Below, piece after piece: positions 34,854-43,898 of a stretch of DNA of 64,000 nucleotides. Below the pieces are notes generated by a model. It saw nothing but the letters and a program-made list of their open reading frames with translations. It was not told where the DNA came from and did not search any database. This DNA comes from Gemmobacter caeni. GTDB taxonomy: Bacteria; Pseudomonadota; Alphaproteobacteria; Rhodobacterales; Rhodobacteraceae. The stretch's first letter is position 1. Each line of letters begins with the position of its first letter. Location: NCBI RefSeq assembly GCF_003054195.1, contig NZ_QBKP01000015.1, positions 1 to 64,000 on the forward strand. Reading direction: 5' to 3'. The position numbers and the translations under genes are program-made.

Positions 34854-36362
34854 TCACTCCCCTCCCAGTTTATTGGCGGCGATATAGGCATCCGGCGTGT
34901 GCAGCATCAGCGCGGTCTCCTCCAGCCAGGCGGTCGCGGGACCGGCGGCAACGGTCCAGAGCGCCAGTGCTGCCAAGAGCCCGCCGGTTGCCACGAAAGC
35001 AAGCGGCTGCGCCGGATGGGCAGGCAGATCACCGGGGGTGGCCTGCGACTTCCAGAACAGGGTGGAGCCGGTGCGGCTCAGGCCGAGGATGACGAGGAAA
35101 GAACTGACAAGGATCGCGCCCCAGACCAGCGCCATATCCGGGCCACGGGTCGCATCAAGGATCAGCAGCTTGCCAAGGAAGCCCGAAAGCGGGGGCATCC
35201 CGGCGGTCGCAATCGCCGAAGCCATGAAGAACGAGGCGATGAGGCCGTTCTGGGGCAGGGGGGGCAACGCCTCAGTCAGTGAGCCGGTGCCGCGGCGGCT
35301 GACCACCAGATCCGCGATGAGGAACAGCGCGCCGCCCGCCAGCGTCGAATGCACGGCATAGTAAAGTGCCGCGGCCGTTGCCTCGGGGGTGAACTGCGCC
35401 ACGGCAGTGAACAGTGTCCCCATCGAGGTGATGGCGGCAAAAGCAGCGACCCGGCCCAGATTGCGCGCGCCCATCACGCCGAAAGCGCCGACGAACAGGG
35501 TGATCAGGGCGGCTGGCAGCAACAGGTCGGCGAACAGCAGGCCGGTTGCGGGCAGGTCTTCAGGGAAGAACAGGGTATAGCAGCGGATCACCGCATAGGC
35601 GCCCACCTTGGTCATCACCGCAAACAGCGCGGCGACCGGGCCGGGCGCCTCGGCATAGGTGGCGGGCAGCCAGAAGTGCAATGGCACCAGCGCGCCCTTG
35701 ATGGCGAAGACCATCAGCAGCATCACCCCGGCAGCGCGCATCAGGGCGAAATCCCCTTCCGGCAGATCGGGCAGCTTCACCGCAAGGTCGGCCATGTTCA
35801 GCGTGCCGGTCACCGAATAGATCGTGGCAAGGGCAAACAGGAACAGGGTGGAACCGAGCAGGTTATAGGCCACATATTGCACCCCGGCCTTCAGACGGTC
35901 ACGCCCGCCGCCATGGATCATCAGCCCGTAGCTGGCGATCAGCAGCACCTCGAAGAAGACGAACAGGTTGAAGGCGTCGCCGGTCAGAAAAGCGCCGCAG
36001 ACGCCCATCAGCTGAAACTGCCAGAGGGCGTGAAAGTGGCGCCCCTTCCGATCCCATCCGGTGCCGATGGCATAAAGCTGCACCGCAAGCGCGAGGAACG
36101 CCGTCAGCGCCACCATCAGCGCGGACAGCCGGTCCAGCACCAGAACGATGCCGAAGGGCGCGGGCCAGTCGCCGAGGAAATAGACTTCGGGGCCGTTCAC
36201 CGTGGCGTCATGCAGCAGCATGACTGACACGGCCAGCAGGGCGAGCGTTGCAGCGGTGGAAAACACCCGCGCCAGATCCAGCGTGGTGCGCAGCACCAGC
36301 AGGGTGAAGGCGCCCATGATGGCGGGCAGGACAACCGGAACGATGATCCAGTGGTTCATCAC
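34854..36362 (-). CDS. mnhD: Na+/H+ antiporter subunit D (MnhD/MrpD)
   Basis: A 502-residue, 14-helix protein related to the NuoN/NuoM proton-translocating subunits. Proton-channel residues typical of the family are seen in FEVLLIASYGLMIHGG (Glu in the membrane), KGALVPLHFWLPATYAEAPGP (Lys) and HSTLAGGALFLIADLV. One of the two large antiporter-like subunits. The start overlaps the mnhC stop by 4 bp. Confidence 0.96.
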   Translation of the reverse strand: MMNHWIIVPVVLPAIMGAFTLLVLRTTLDLARVFSTAATLALLAVSVMLLHDATVNGPEVYFLGDWPAPFGIVLVLDRLSALMVALTAFLALAVQLYAIGTGWDRKGRHFHALWQFQLMGVCGAFLTGDAFNLFVFFEVLLIASYGLMIHGGGRDRLKAGVQYVAYNLLGSTLFLFALATIYSVTGTLNMADLAVKLPDLPEGDFALMRAAGVMLLMVFAIKGALVPLHFWLPATYAEAPGPVAALFAVMTKVGAYAVIRCYTLFFPEDLPATGLLFADLLLPAALITLFVGAFGVMGARNLGRVAAFAAITSMGTLFTAVAQFTPEATAAALYYAVHSTLAGGALFLIADLVVSRRGTGSLTEALPPLPQNGLIASFFMASAIATAGMPPLSGFLGKLLILDATRGPDMALVWGAILVSSFLVILGLSRTGSTLFWKSQATPGDLPAHPAQPLAFVATGGLLAALALWTVAAGPATAWLEETALMLHTPDAYIAANKLGGE

Positions 36363-36691
36363 TTGTCATCCTCCGCGAGGTCGATGCGGTCGTCGCCGGA
36401 TTCGAGGAAAGCCCCCAGCGCCATCATCACGATCACCGCGGTCATGCCGAAGGAGATCACGATAGCGGTCAGCACCAGCGCCTGCGGCAGCGGATCGGTG
36501 TAGCCCGCGGCAGTTTTCGACAGGATCGGCGGCAGGCCGGTCACGATGCGGCCCGAGGCAAAGATGAAGGCGTTGCAGGCATAGGACAGCAACGCCAGAC
36601 CGACGATGACCGGAAAGCTGCGCAAGCGCAGGATCAGATAAATGCCCACGGCGGTCATCAGGCCCACGGCAGAGGCGACAAGGATTTCCAT
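36359..36691 (-). CDS. mnhC: Na+/H+ antiporter subunit C (MnhC/MrpC)
   Basis: A 110-residue NuoK-like membrane protein with three helices: EILVASAVGLMTAVGIYLIL, FPVIVGLALLSYACNAFIF and ALVLTAIVISFGMTAVIVMM. The segment DPLPQALVLTAIVIS is the family signature. I chose MEILVASAV as start, 1 bp after the mnhA stop. Confidence 0.96.
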   Translation of the reverse strand: MEILVASAVGLMTAVGIYLILRLRSFPVIVGLALLSYACNAFIFASGRIVTGLPPILSKTAAGYTDPLPQALVLTAIVISFGMTAVIVMMALGAFLESGDDRIDLAEDDK

Positions 36692-36692
36692 G

Positions 36693-39545
36693 TTACTTCG
36701 CCTCCTGTGCCGGTGCGGGAACTTCATCTTCGGGGTGCACGTCATAGGCTTCGACGTTGACCGTTTGTCCCGCGCGGATGGCGATGCGCGACAGCGAGGA
36801 CAGCGCCAGCATCACCGCGCCCAGAACGGTCAGGAACACGCCAAGGTCAAACAGCGCGGCGGTGGCCAGTTCGAACTCCTCCAGCCCCGGCAGCTTGAAA
36901 TAGCCAAAGGCCGAAGTCATGAAGGGCGCGCCCGCGAACCATGAGCCGATGCCGGTGGCGGCGGCGATCAGGACGCCCGCGCCGATCAGCCCGTGATAGT
37001 CGATCTTCTGCCGCGCGGCCGTCCAGCCAAAGCCGGAAGCCATGTACTGCATGACCAGCGCGATGGCGACCACAAGGCCCGCGACGAAGCCGCCGCCGGG
37101 CACGTTATGGCCCCGCAGGAAGATGTAGATGCCCACCATCAGCGCGATGGGCAGCATCATCCGGGTCGCGACCACCATCATCAGCGGGTGGCGGTCACCG
37201 GCGTCCGGTGTGTCGCTGACCCAGTTCAGCAGGCGGGTGTTGGCGGGGCCGGGGCGCAGCAGCGCTTCGGTCAGCGCGTAGATCAGCGTCGCGGCGATGC
37301 CGAGTACCGTGATCTCGCCAAATGTATCGTAGCCCCGGAAGTCCACGAGGATCACGTTCACCACATTGGTGCCGCCGCCGCCGGTCTTGGAATTGGCAAG
37401 GTGGAAATCGGCAATGGTGGGGAAGGCGAAATCGCGCGTCATCAGCGCATAGATCAGCCCGCCAACTGCAAGGCCGCCTGCGCCTGCCAGCACTGCGTCG
37501 CGCAGTTTGCGGCCGGTCGGGCTTTCCGACGGTGTGTATTTCGGCAGGAAGTTCAGCGCCAGCAGCAGCAGGATCACCGTTGCCACCTCGACCGAGATCT
37601 GGGTCAACGCCAGATCGGGCGCTGAAAGATAGGCGAAGCCCACGCTGACCACGAGGCCGATCACCCCCACCAGAACCAGCGTCAGAAGGCGCTGCCGGTG
37701 CAGGGTGGCCACGGCAATGGTGGCAGCCATCAGTGCCAGCCAGCCGATGGCGGCCACCGGCTCGATCACCGTCAGAGGCCGCGATCCGGGGGTATGGCTG
37801 CCGCTGAAGAAGGCATAGGCGCCGACCGCCACGATGGTGGCCGTGGCCGCGCCGAGATAGCCGCCCATCCGCCCGGTGTGCAGCGCGCGGGTCAGTGCAC
37901 CGGCCAGACGGGCCAGCGGCTCGATGATGGCGTCGAAAATGCGCTTGGCCTCAGGGCGCGGGATGGCGAGCCAGATGCGGTCCATCGCGGCATGCAGGCC
38001 CAGGAGCATCAGACCTCCGCCGATGGCCGCCAGCGACATCCACAGCGCCGGGCTTTGCAGCCCGTGCCAGTGCTTGATATGGGCGTTGACGCCCTCGCCG
38101 GTGACGGCGCCTGCCGCCGCATCGACCAGCCAGCCCGCAAAGGTCATCGGCATCAGACCGATCAGCACCACCAGAACCGCCAGCAGGGCAGGGGCCGCCC
38201 ACATGCCGAAGCCGGGGTCATGCGGCTTGTGCGGATAATCGTCGCGCACCGGGCCAAGGAAAGTATGGGCGATCAGCCGGAAGGAATAGGCGACCGAGAA
38301 CAGCGCCCCGATCACCGCCAGCGCCGGGATGACCCAGGGGGCGGTATGGGCGGCTTCCTCCAGCATCATCTCCTTGGACAGGAAGCCGTTGAAGGGCGGA
38401 ATGCCCGCCATCGACAGGCCCGCCACCGTGGCAATGGTGAAAGTGACCGGCATCAGGTGCCGCAGCCCGCCCAGCCGCTTGATGTCGCGGGTATGGGTCT
38501 CGTGATCGACGATCCCGGCGGACATAAACAACGCCGCCTTGAAAGTGGCGTGGTTGATGATGTGGAACACCGCGACCGTCGCCGCTGCCTTGGTGCCAAA
38601 GCCCAGCAGCATGGTGATCAGGCCAAGGTGCGAGACGGTCGAAAACGCCAGCAGCGCCTTGAGATCATCCTTGAAGAAGGCGATCTTGGCCGCCATCACC
38701 ATGGTGAACAGCCCGGCCGAGGTCACGATCCAGAACCACTCCGGCGTGCCCGCCAGCACCGGCCACATGCGCGCCATCAGGAAGATGCCCGCCTTCACCA
38801 TGGTCGCCGAATGCAGATAGGCCGAAACCGGGGTGGGGGCAGCCATCGCATGTGGCAGCCAGAAATGGAACGGGAACTGCGCCGATTTGGTAAAGGCGCC
38901 CAGCAGGATCAGGATCAGCGCCGGCAGATACCAGTCGCTTGCCTGAATCTCGGCCTTGTGTTGCAGGATCACCGTCAGGTCATAGCTGCCGACGATATTG
39001 CCAAGGATCAGCATGCCCGCAATCATCGCAAGCCCGCCGCCGCCGGTCACCGTAAGCGCCATGCGCGCGCCCTGACGACCCTCGGGCAGGTGCTTCCAGT
39101 AGCCGATCAGCAGGAAGGACGACAGCGAGGTCAGTTCCCAGAACACCAGGAGAAGCAGGATGTTATCGGACAGGACAATCCCTACCATGGCGCCCTGAAA
39201 CAGCATCAGATAGGTATAAAACTGCCCCATGGGATCGCGCGGTGACAGGTAGAAGCGCGCGTAAAGGATGATCAGCAACCCTATGCCCAGGATCAGCCCG
39301 GCGAACAGCAGGCCCAGCCCGTCAAGGAAGAAGGTCGCGTTCAGCCCCAGCGCGGGCAGCCAGTCGATCCGTGTCTGGATCGTCTCGCCTCGCAAGACGG
39401 CGGGGATGTGCAAGAGCAGCCCCACAAGGGCAAGAAGGGTCACAGATCCGGTGGTGGCGGCGCAGGCATTTCGCCCCGCACGGATCAGGAGACCTGGGAG
39501 GAGCGCGCCGAGAAATGGCAGCGCAGCGATCAAGGCAAGTGACAT
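36693..39545 (-). CDS. mnhA: Fused Na+/H+ antiporter subunits A and B (MnhA-MnhB)
   Basis: A 950-residue polytopic protein, first gene of the antiporter operon. Residues 1 to about 780 form the MrpA part: NuoL-like core with FWELTSLSSFLLIGYW, KSAQFPFHFWLPHAMAAPTP and the HINHATFK-like HIINHATFKAALFMSAG, then the DUF4040 region. Residues about 800-950 are MrpB-like (HNVPGGGFVAGLVVAIALVM). The A-B fusion explains why no separate mnhB exists. I chose MSLALIAALPFLGALLPG as start. The complex exports Na+ in exchange for protons and supports pH and salt tolerance. Confidence 0.95.
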   Translation of the reverse strand: MSLALIAALPFLGALLPGLLIRAGRNACAATTGSVTLLALVGLLLHIPAVLRGETIQTRIDWLPALGLNATFFLDGLGLLFAGLILGIGLLIILYARFYLSPRDPMGQFYTYLMLFQGAMVGIVLSDNILLLLVFWELTSLSSFLLIGYWKHLPEGRQGARMALTVTGGGGLAMIAGMLILGNIVGSYDLTVILQHKAEIQASDWYLPALILILLGAFTKSAQFPFHFWLPHAMAAPTPVSAYLHSATMVKAGIFLMARMWPVLAGTPEWFWIVTSAGLFTMVMAAKIAFFKDDLKALLAFSTVSHLGLITMLLGFGTKAAATVAVFHIINHATFKAALFMSAGIVDHETHTRDIKRLGGLRHLMPVTFTIATVAGLSMAGIPPFNGFLSKEMMLEEAAHTAPWVIPALAVIGALFSVAYSFRLIAHTFLGPVRDDYPHKPHDPGFGMWAAPALLAVLVVLIGLMPMTFAGWLVDAAAGAVTGEGVNAHIKHWHGLQSPALWMSLAAIGGGLMLLGLHAAMDRIWLAIPRPEAKRIFDAIIEPLARLAGALTRALHTGRMGGYLGAATATIVAVGAYAFFSGSHTPGSRPLTVIEPVAAIGWLALMAATIAVATLHRQRLLTLVLVGVIGLVVSVGFAYLSAPDLALTQISVEVATVILLLLALNFLPKYTPSESPTGRKLRDAVLAGAGGLAVGGLIYALMTRDFAFPTIADFHLANSKTGGGGTNVVNVILVDFRGYDTFGEITVLGIAATLIYALTEALLRPGPANTRLLNWVSDTPDAGDRHPLMMVVATRMMLPIALMVGIYIFLRGHNVPGGGFVAGLVVAIALVMQYMASGFGWTAARQKIDYHGLIGAGVLIAAATGIGSWFAGAPFMTSAFGYFKLPGLEEFELATAALFDLGVFLTVLGAVMLALSSLSRIAIRAGQTVNVEAYDVHPEDEVPAPAQEAK

Positions 39546-39717
39546 ACCGGGGGCGTTCCGTCTTTGGCCGTTCTCGGGCGTCGTGTCTGGTCGGGCTGGC
39601 TTTGGCCCTATATGGGCCAAATACAGGGTGGAGCAAGCATTTCCGGGCCGGAAATCGCCCCTGCGACCACGATTTTTGCAGAAATGCACAACCGGCGGCC
39701 GCCGGGGCCGGGATCGC

Positions 39718-40965
39718 CTAGCCCTCGGTCAATACCGCACCCTGTTCGAGCAAATAGCGCTGTGCAAGGGGAATCGCGGCCGCACCCAAGGCGCGGGCCT
39801 CTGGGCCGATGGTGCCTTCGCGGATCTGCGGCGGGTCGATGCCTTGCAGATCCATGCGATGAAGTGACGCATGGGTGCGCCGGGTGATTTCGGCCCGGAT
39901 TTCGGCGGGCATCCAGCCGTCGATCAGGACTGCCCCCAGTTCCAGCAGCGCCGAGGCGCTGATGATGGCCGCCGCCAGCCCCTCGGCAGCCTCGGTCATC
40001 CAGTCGTCCAGAATGGTGGGGCTTACATGCCAGGGCGCCGGGTTCTCCCACAGATGCGACGAGTCCTCGCCCGCGGCATCCATGGCGGCGGCGAGGCTCG
40101 ACAGCGAGGCGATGGTCAGGAGCCGCCGCATGCGCCCGTCGCGGCCCGGCACCAGCATCGGCCCCACGCCTGCGGCATTGCCGCTGCGCCCGGTGAAAAG
40201 CTGGCCATTGATGACCAGCCCGCCGCCGATGAAATAGCCGAAGTAGAAATACAGAAAGTCATTCGGCTTTTCGCCGGTTCCGAAAACCAGTTCGGCCCCG
40301 CAGGCGGCTGTGGCATCGTTCTGCACGGTGACCGAAAGGCCCGTCACCGCCGCCAGTTCGGCGGCGATGTCGGTGCTGCGCCAGGCATCCATCGCGGCCT
40401 GTGGGGCACCGATGAACTGCACCCAGCTCCACAGCTGGAAGGGCATGGCGACGCCCATTCCGGCAACACGGTCACGCAGGGTTTCAGGCAGGGTGGCGCA
40501 GAGTGCGGGCACCGCCTCGGCCGCGAAGGCCAGCACCTGATCGGGGGTCGGATAGCGATAGACCCGTCGCCGGGTGGCGCGCACCTTGCCGGTGAAATCC
40601 ACAAGGCTCAGATCGGCCGACCGCCGCCCGAGTTTCAGCCCCAGGAAAAAGGCACCGTCGGCCGCAAGTGACATCGGCACCGAAGGCTGACCGATCTTGC
40701 CGCGCACCGGCTCGCCGCGTGCGAGCAGGCCGTCCTGCTCCAGCGCCCGCATGATTACCGACACGGTTTGTGCCGACAGGCCGGTAATGCGGGCGATATC
40801 GGTTTTTGCAAGGGCGCCGTGCTGGCGCAGCAGGCTGAGGACAAGACGTTCGTTGTGGGCGCGCATGCCTGACTGGTTGGAGCCGCGTGCGCCCGCCGTG
40901 CCCATGATCGCGCCGCCCGGCGCCTCGGGGCTTTGCCGATCCATCGCTGTGGTCACTTGCGGCAC
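39718..40965 (-). CDS. ROK-family transcriptional regulator
   Basis: A 415-residue regulator: N-terminal winged helix (ALAKTDIARITGLSAQTVSV; residues about 50-70) followed by a ROK sugar-kinase-like domain. The kinase ATP motif is degenerate (LGLKLGRRSADLSLVD) and the ROK zinc motif CxCGxxGC is missing, replaced around GRSGNAAGVGPML, so it is a sensor, not a kinase. The GTG start has GGAGG 7 nt upstream. It lies upstream of the RbsD/FucU-like gene in the same direction and probably controls the frc operon through the palindrome at 41555-41571. Confidence 0.9.
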   Translation of the reverse strand: MPQVTTAMDRQSPEAPGGAIMGTAGARGSNQSGMRAHNERLVLSLLRQHGALAKTDIARITGLSAQTVSVIMRALEQDGLLARGEPVRGKIGQPSVPMSLAADGAFFLGLKLGRRSADLSLVDFTGKVRATRRRVYRYPTPDQVLAFAAEAVPALCATLPETLRDRVAGMGVAMPFQLWSWVQFIGAPQAAMDAWRSTDIAAELAAVTGLSVTVQNDATAACGAELVFGTGEKPNDFLYFYFGYFIGGGLVINGQLFTGRSGNAAGVGPMLVPGRDGRMRRLLTIASLSSLAAAMDAAGEDSSHLWENPAPWHVSPTILDDWMTEAAEGLAAAIISASALLELGAVLIDGWMPAEIRAEITRRTHASLHRMDLQGIDPPQIREGTIGPEARALGAAAIPLAQRYLLEQGAVLTEG

Positions 40966-41003
40966 GTCGGCCTCCTCCCGATCCCTTGTGCCTTGCAGGA
41001 AGG

Positions 41004-41459
41004 TCAGCGGCGCGGGCTGACGGGTCTGTCCTGCGGGCCGATGACACCCTTACGCAATATGACATTGCCGTATAGCTCCGGCTCGCCGGTGGCAATGATC
41101 GCATGTGCGGCGCGGATGCGCGGATAAAGCGCCGCTCCTTCCAGCGGCGCTACGGCATGATCCGGGGCAAGATCGGCGCAGGTGGCGTCGATCCGGTGAT
41201 GGATGTCGCCTGCCTGTGCCGGATCGTTGTTCAGCGCGGCGCGCAGGATCGGGGCGGGCACATCGCGGTCCAGCGGCAGCACCGCGAGGATGGCCGACAG
41301 GACCGCGATCATCCCGTGCCCGTCTGCCCGGATCAGCCGCTGCGCATGGCTCAGAGCGGGGTAGTTCGCATCGACCAGCGCGATCTCGTCGCCATGCCCC
41401 ATGGCGCGCAGGGTAAAGAGCATTTCGGGCCCAAGCAGGGCAGGCAGGCCGATCAGCAT
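41004..41459 (-). CDS. RbsD/FucU-family sugar mutarotase
   Basis: A 151-residue protein of the RbsD/FucU family, which interconverts anomers or pyranose/furanose forms of free sugars in the cytoplasm. The signature AMGHGDEIALVDANYPA gives the catalytic His, and GEPELYGNVILRKGV near the C-terminus matches FucU. It is divergent from frcB across a 226-bp gap with a shared operator, and precedes the ROK gene. Together these fit a fructose/ribose/fucose-type uptake locus. Confidence 0.92.
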   Translation of the reverse strand: MLIGLPALLGPEMLFTLRAMGHGDEIALVDANYPALSHAQRLIRADGHGMIAVLSAILAVLPLDRDVPAPILRAALNNDPAQAGDIHHRIDATCADLAPDHAVAPLEGAALYPRIRAAHAIIATGEPELYGNVILRKGVIGPQDRPVSPRR

Positions 41460-41554
41460 GGAATTTCACCTCTTTGGGCGCGCACTGCCCGAGTCATGGG
41501 CAGCTTGTGTCTGTCCCCGCCAGAGTGGGGGCAGAGCGACGCAGCTGTCAATAT

Positions 41555-41571
41555 TAAATCAGACTGATTTA
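41555..41571. promoter_or_regulatory. 17-bp palindromic operator in the divergent sugar-operon promoter
   Basis: TAAATCAG-A-CTGATTTA, perfect arms of 8 bp around a single central A, in an AT-rich patch midway between the mutarotase and frcB. ROK regulators such as NagC and Mlc bind AT-rich dyads of similar size. The adjacent ROK gene is the natural candidate binder. Confidence 0.65.
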
Positions 41572-41685
41572 TTTATCTTGACCCAAGACCGGGAATCAGG
41601 CTTTCTGTGTCCAACGCAGCGAGTGAGAGGCGCTGTGTTCGCTTCGGCCATCGGGTGAAAACCCGTTCCCTTGGGAGGAATAGAC

Positions 41686-42708
41686 ATGAAATTCAAGACC
41701 AAAGCCCTTGCGGGCGCTGCTGCGCTTGCCCTGATGTCGGCGGCTCCGGCCATGGCCGTGGGTGTATCGGCCTGCCTGATCACCAAGACCGACACCAACC
41801 CCTTCTTCGTGAAGATGAAGGAAGGCGCCGAAGCGAAGGCCGCCGAACTGGGCGTGACGCTGAAGTCCTATGCCGGCAAGATCGACGGCGACCATGAAAG
41901 CCAGGTCGCGGCTATCGAGGCCTGTGTGGCCGATGGTGCCAAGGGCATCCTGCTGACCGCCTCGGACACCAAGGCTATCGTCGATGCCGTGAAAGCCGCG
42001 CGCGACGCCGGTGTTCTGGTCATCGCGCTGGACACGCCGCTTGATCCGATTGACGCCGCCGATGCCACCTTCGCGACCGACAACTTCCGCGCCGGCCTGC
42101 TGATCGGCGAATGGGCCAAGGCCACGCTGGGCGACAAGGCCGCCGAAGCCAAGATCGCGCTGCTGGACCTGTCCATTGCACAACCCTCGGTCGACGTGCT
42201 GCGCGATCAGGGCTTCCTGCAAGGTTTCGGCGTCGATCTCGCCGATCCGAACAAATGGGGTGACGAGACCGACGCCCGTATCATCGGCAACGAAGTCACC
42301 TCGGGCAACGAGGAGGGCGGCCTGAAAGCCATGGAAGCCCTTCTGACCAAAGACCCCGACATCAATGTCGTCTACACGATCAACGAACCCTCTGCTGCCG
42401 GGGCCTATGAGGCGCTCAAGGCCGTGGGACGTGAAAAGGATGTGCTGATCGTTTCGGTGGACGGCGGCTGTCCGGGCGTTGCAAACGTCAAAGACGGCGT
42501 GATCGGGGCCACCTCGCAGCAATATCCGCTGCTGATGGCTTCGTTGGGGATCGAGGCGATTGCCAAATATGCTGCCGACGGCACCAAGCCCGCGCCGACT
42601 GAAGGCAAGGACTTCTTCGATACCGGCGTGGCGCTTGTGACCGACAAGCCGGTCGCAGGGGTCGAGTCGATCGACACCACCAAGGGCACGGAACTGTGCT
42701 GGGGCTGA
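41686..42708 (+). CDS. frcB: Sugar ABC transporter substrate-binding protein (FrcB-like)
   Basis: A 340-residue periplasmic binding protein of the ribose/fructose class. Signal peptide residues 1-24 ([20 protein letters not shown], then PAMA). Binding-site segments are [17 protein letters not shown] and [12 protein letters not shown]; the hinge region [10 protein letters not shown] follows. The leader holds a 5-bp stem with GAAA loop (41652-41665) and GGGAGGA before the ATG. A hairpin after the stop probably keeps frcB mRNA more abundant than the downstream genes. The ligand, fructose or a related sugar, is inferred from FrcK. Confidence 0.93.
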   Translation: MKFKTKALAGAAALALMSAAPAMAVGVSACLITKTDTNPFFVKMKEGAEAKAAELGVTLKSYAGKIDGDHESQVAAIEACVADGAKGILLTASDTKAIVDAVKAARDAGVLVIALDTPLDPIDAADATFATDNFRAGLLIGEWAKATLGDKAAEAKIALLDLSIAQPSVDVLRDQGFLQGFGVDLADPNKWGDETDARIIGNEVTSGNEEGGLKAMEALLTKDPDINVVYTINEPSAAGAYEALKAVGREKDVLIVSVDGGCPGVANVKDGVIGATSQQYPLLMASLGIEAIAKYAADGTKPAPTEGKDFFDTGVALVTDKPVAGVESIDTTKGTELCWG

Positions 42709-42755
42709 AGGCCCGGCATTGATCCAGAACCCGAAAACCCTGCAACTGACCTCCA

Positions 42756-42776
42756 GGGGCGGCCAAGCGCCGCCCT
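42756..42776 (+). terminator. Intercistronic hairpin between frcB and frcC
   Basis: Stem GGGCGGC / GCCGCCC (7 bp, plus a G-T pair) with loop CAAGC, followed only by TTG. It lies in the 116-bp gap after the binding-protein gene, the usual position of a partial terminator or mRNA-stabilising structure that raises expression of the periplasmic component. Confidence 0.55.
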
Positions 42777-42824
42777 TGTCGCAAGCGCGCCCGCGCGAAC
42801 CGGGCGAGGCAAAGGGGGAATGAC

Positions 42825-43898
42825 ATGACATCCGACGCCAAGGCTGCGACGACGTTTGAAGAGGGGCTGAAAGGCGCCTCGGAAAAGGTCGCCGAATTCC
42901 AAGACGACAAGACTGCCCTGAAACGCATCCAGCACTGGCTGCACCAGACGCCCTCGGCCGTGCCGATGATCGTTCTGGTGGTGGCGCTGGTGATCTTCGG
43001 GGTGCTGTCGGCCAATTTCTTCAAACCGACCACGCTTTCCACCATCCTGCAACAGATTGCCATTGTGGGCATTCTGGGCTGCGCGCAATCCATCGTCGTT
43101 CTGACGGCGGGGATCGACCTTTCGGTCGGCGCCATCGCGGTGTTTTCCTCTGTGCTTATGGGCCAGATGACCTTCCGCTACGGGATACCGGCGCCGCTGG
43201 CCATCCTGATCGGGCTGGCACTCGGCACAGCTATGGGCTTCATCAACGGCTGGCTGGTCGCGAAGGTGAAGCTGCCACCCTTCATCGTCACGCTGGGCAC
43301 CTGGCAGATCCTTCTGGCCTCGAATTTCATTTTCTCGGCGAACGAGACGATCCGGTCTTCGGACATTGCCGCGCAGGCACCGGCGCTGCAATTCTGGGGG
43401 AATGCGATCCAGCCGGGCGGGGTGAAGGTGCTTTACGCCGTGTTCCTGATGATCGCGCTGGTGGCGATCATGGCCTATGTGCTGCGCCATACCGCCTGGG
43501 GCCGCCATGTCTATGCCGTGGGCGACGACCCCGATGCGGCGGAACTGGCTGGCGTGCAGACCAAGCGCATCCTGATCCAGGTCTATGCTCTGGCCGGGCT
43601 GTTCTGCGCCATCGCTGGCTGGGTGATGATCGGCCGCTTCGGCTCTGTCTCTCCCACTGCATCGACCGGGCAACTGGGCAACATCCAGTCCATCACCGCC
43701 GTGGTGATCGGGGGGATCAGCCTTTTCGGCGGGCGCGGCTCCATCGTCGGCATGTTCTTCGGCGCGCTGATCGTGGGCGTCTTTGAAATGGGCCTGCGCC
43801 TTGTCGGCACCGACCCGCAATGGACCTTCTTCCTGATCGGCGTGCTTATCATCTTCGCCGTGGCCGTGGACCAGTGGATCAGAAAGGTATCGGCATGA
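42825..43898 (+). CDS. frcC: Sugar ABC transporter permease (FrcC-like)
   Basis: A 357-residue membrane protein of the RbsC/FrcC class with a cytoplasmic N-terminal extension of about 45 residues and about eight or more helices. Family segments include VVLTAGIDLSVGAIA, GAMGFINGWLV-like GTAMGFINGWLVAKVKLPPF and AVGDDPDAAELAGVQTKRI. Its stop overlaps the ATPase start by 4 bp (ATGA). Confidence 0.94.
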   Translation: MTSDAKAATTFEEGLKGASEKVAEFQDDKTALKRIQHWLHQTPSAVPMIVLVVALVIFGVLSANFFKPTTLSTILQQIAIVGILGCAQSIVVLTAGIDLSVGAIAVFSSVLMGQMTFRYGIPAPLAILIGLALGTAMGFINGWLVAKVKLPPFIVTLGTWQILLASNFIFSANETIRSSDIAAQAPALQFWGNAIQPGGVKVLYAVFLMIALVAIMAYVLRHTAWGRHVYAVGDDPDAAELAGVQTKRILIQVYALAGLFCAIAGWVMIGRFGSVSPTASTGQLGNIQSITAVVIGGISLFGGRGSIVGMFFGALIVGVFEMGLRLVGTDPQWTFFLIGVLIIFAVAVDQWIRKVSA

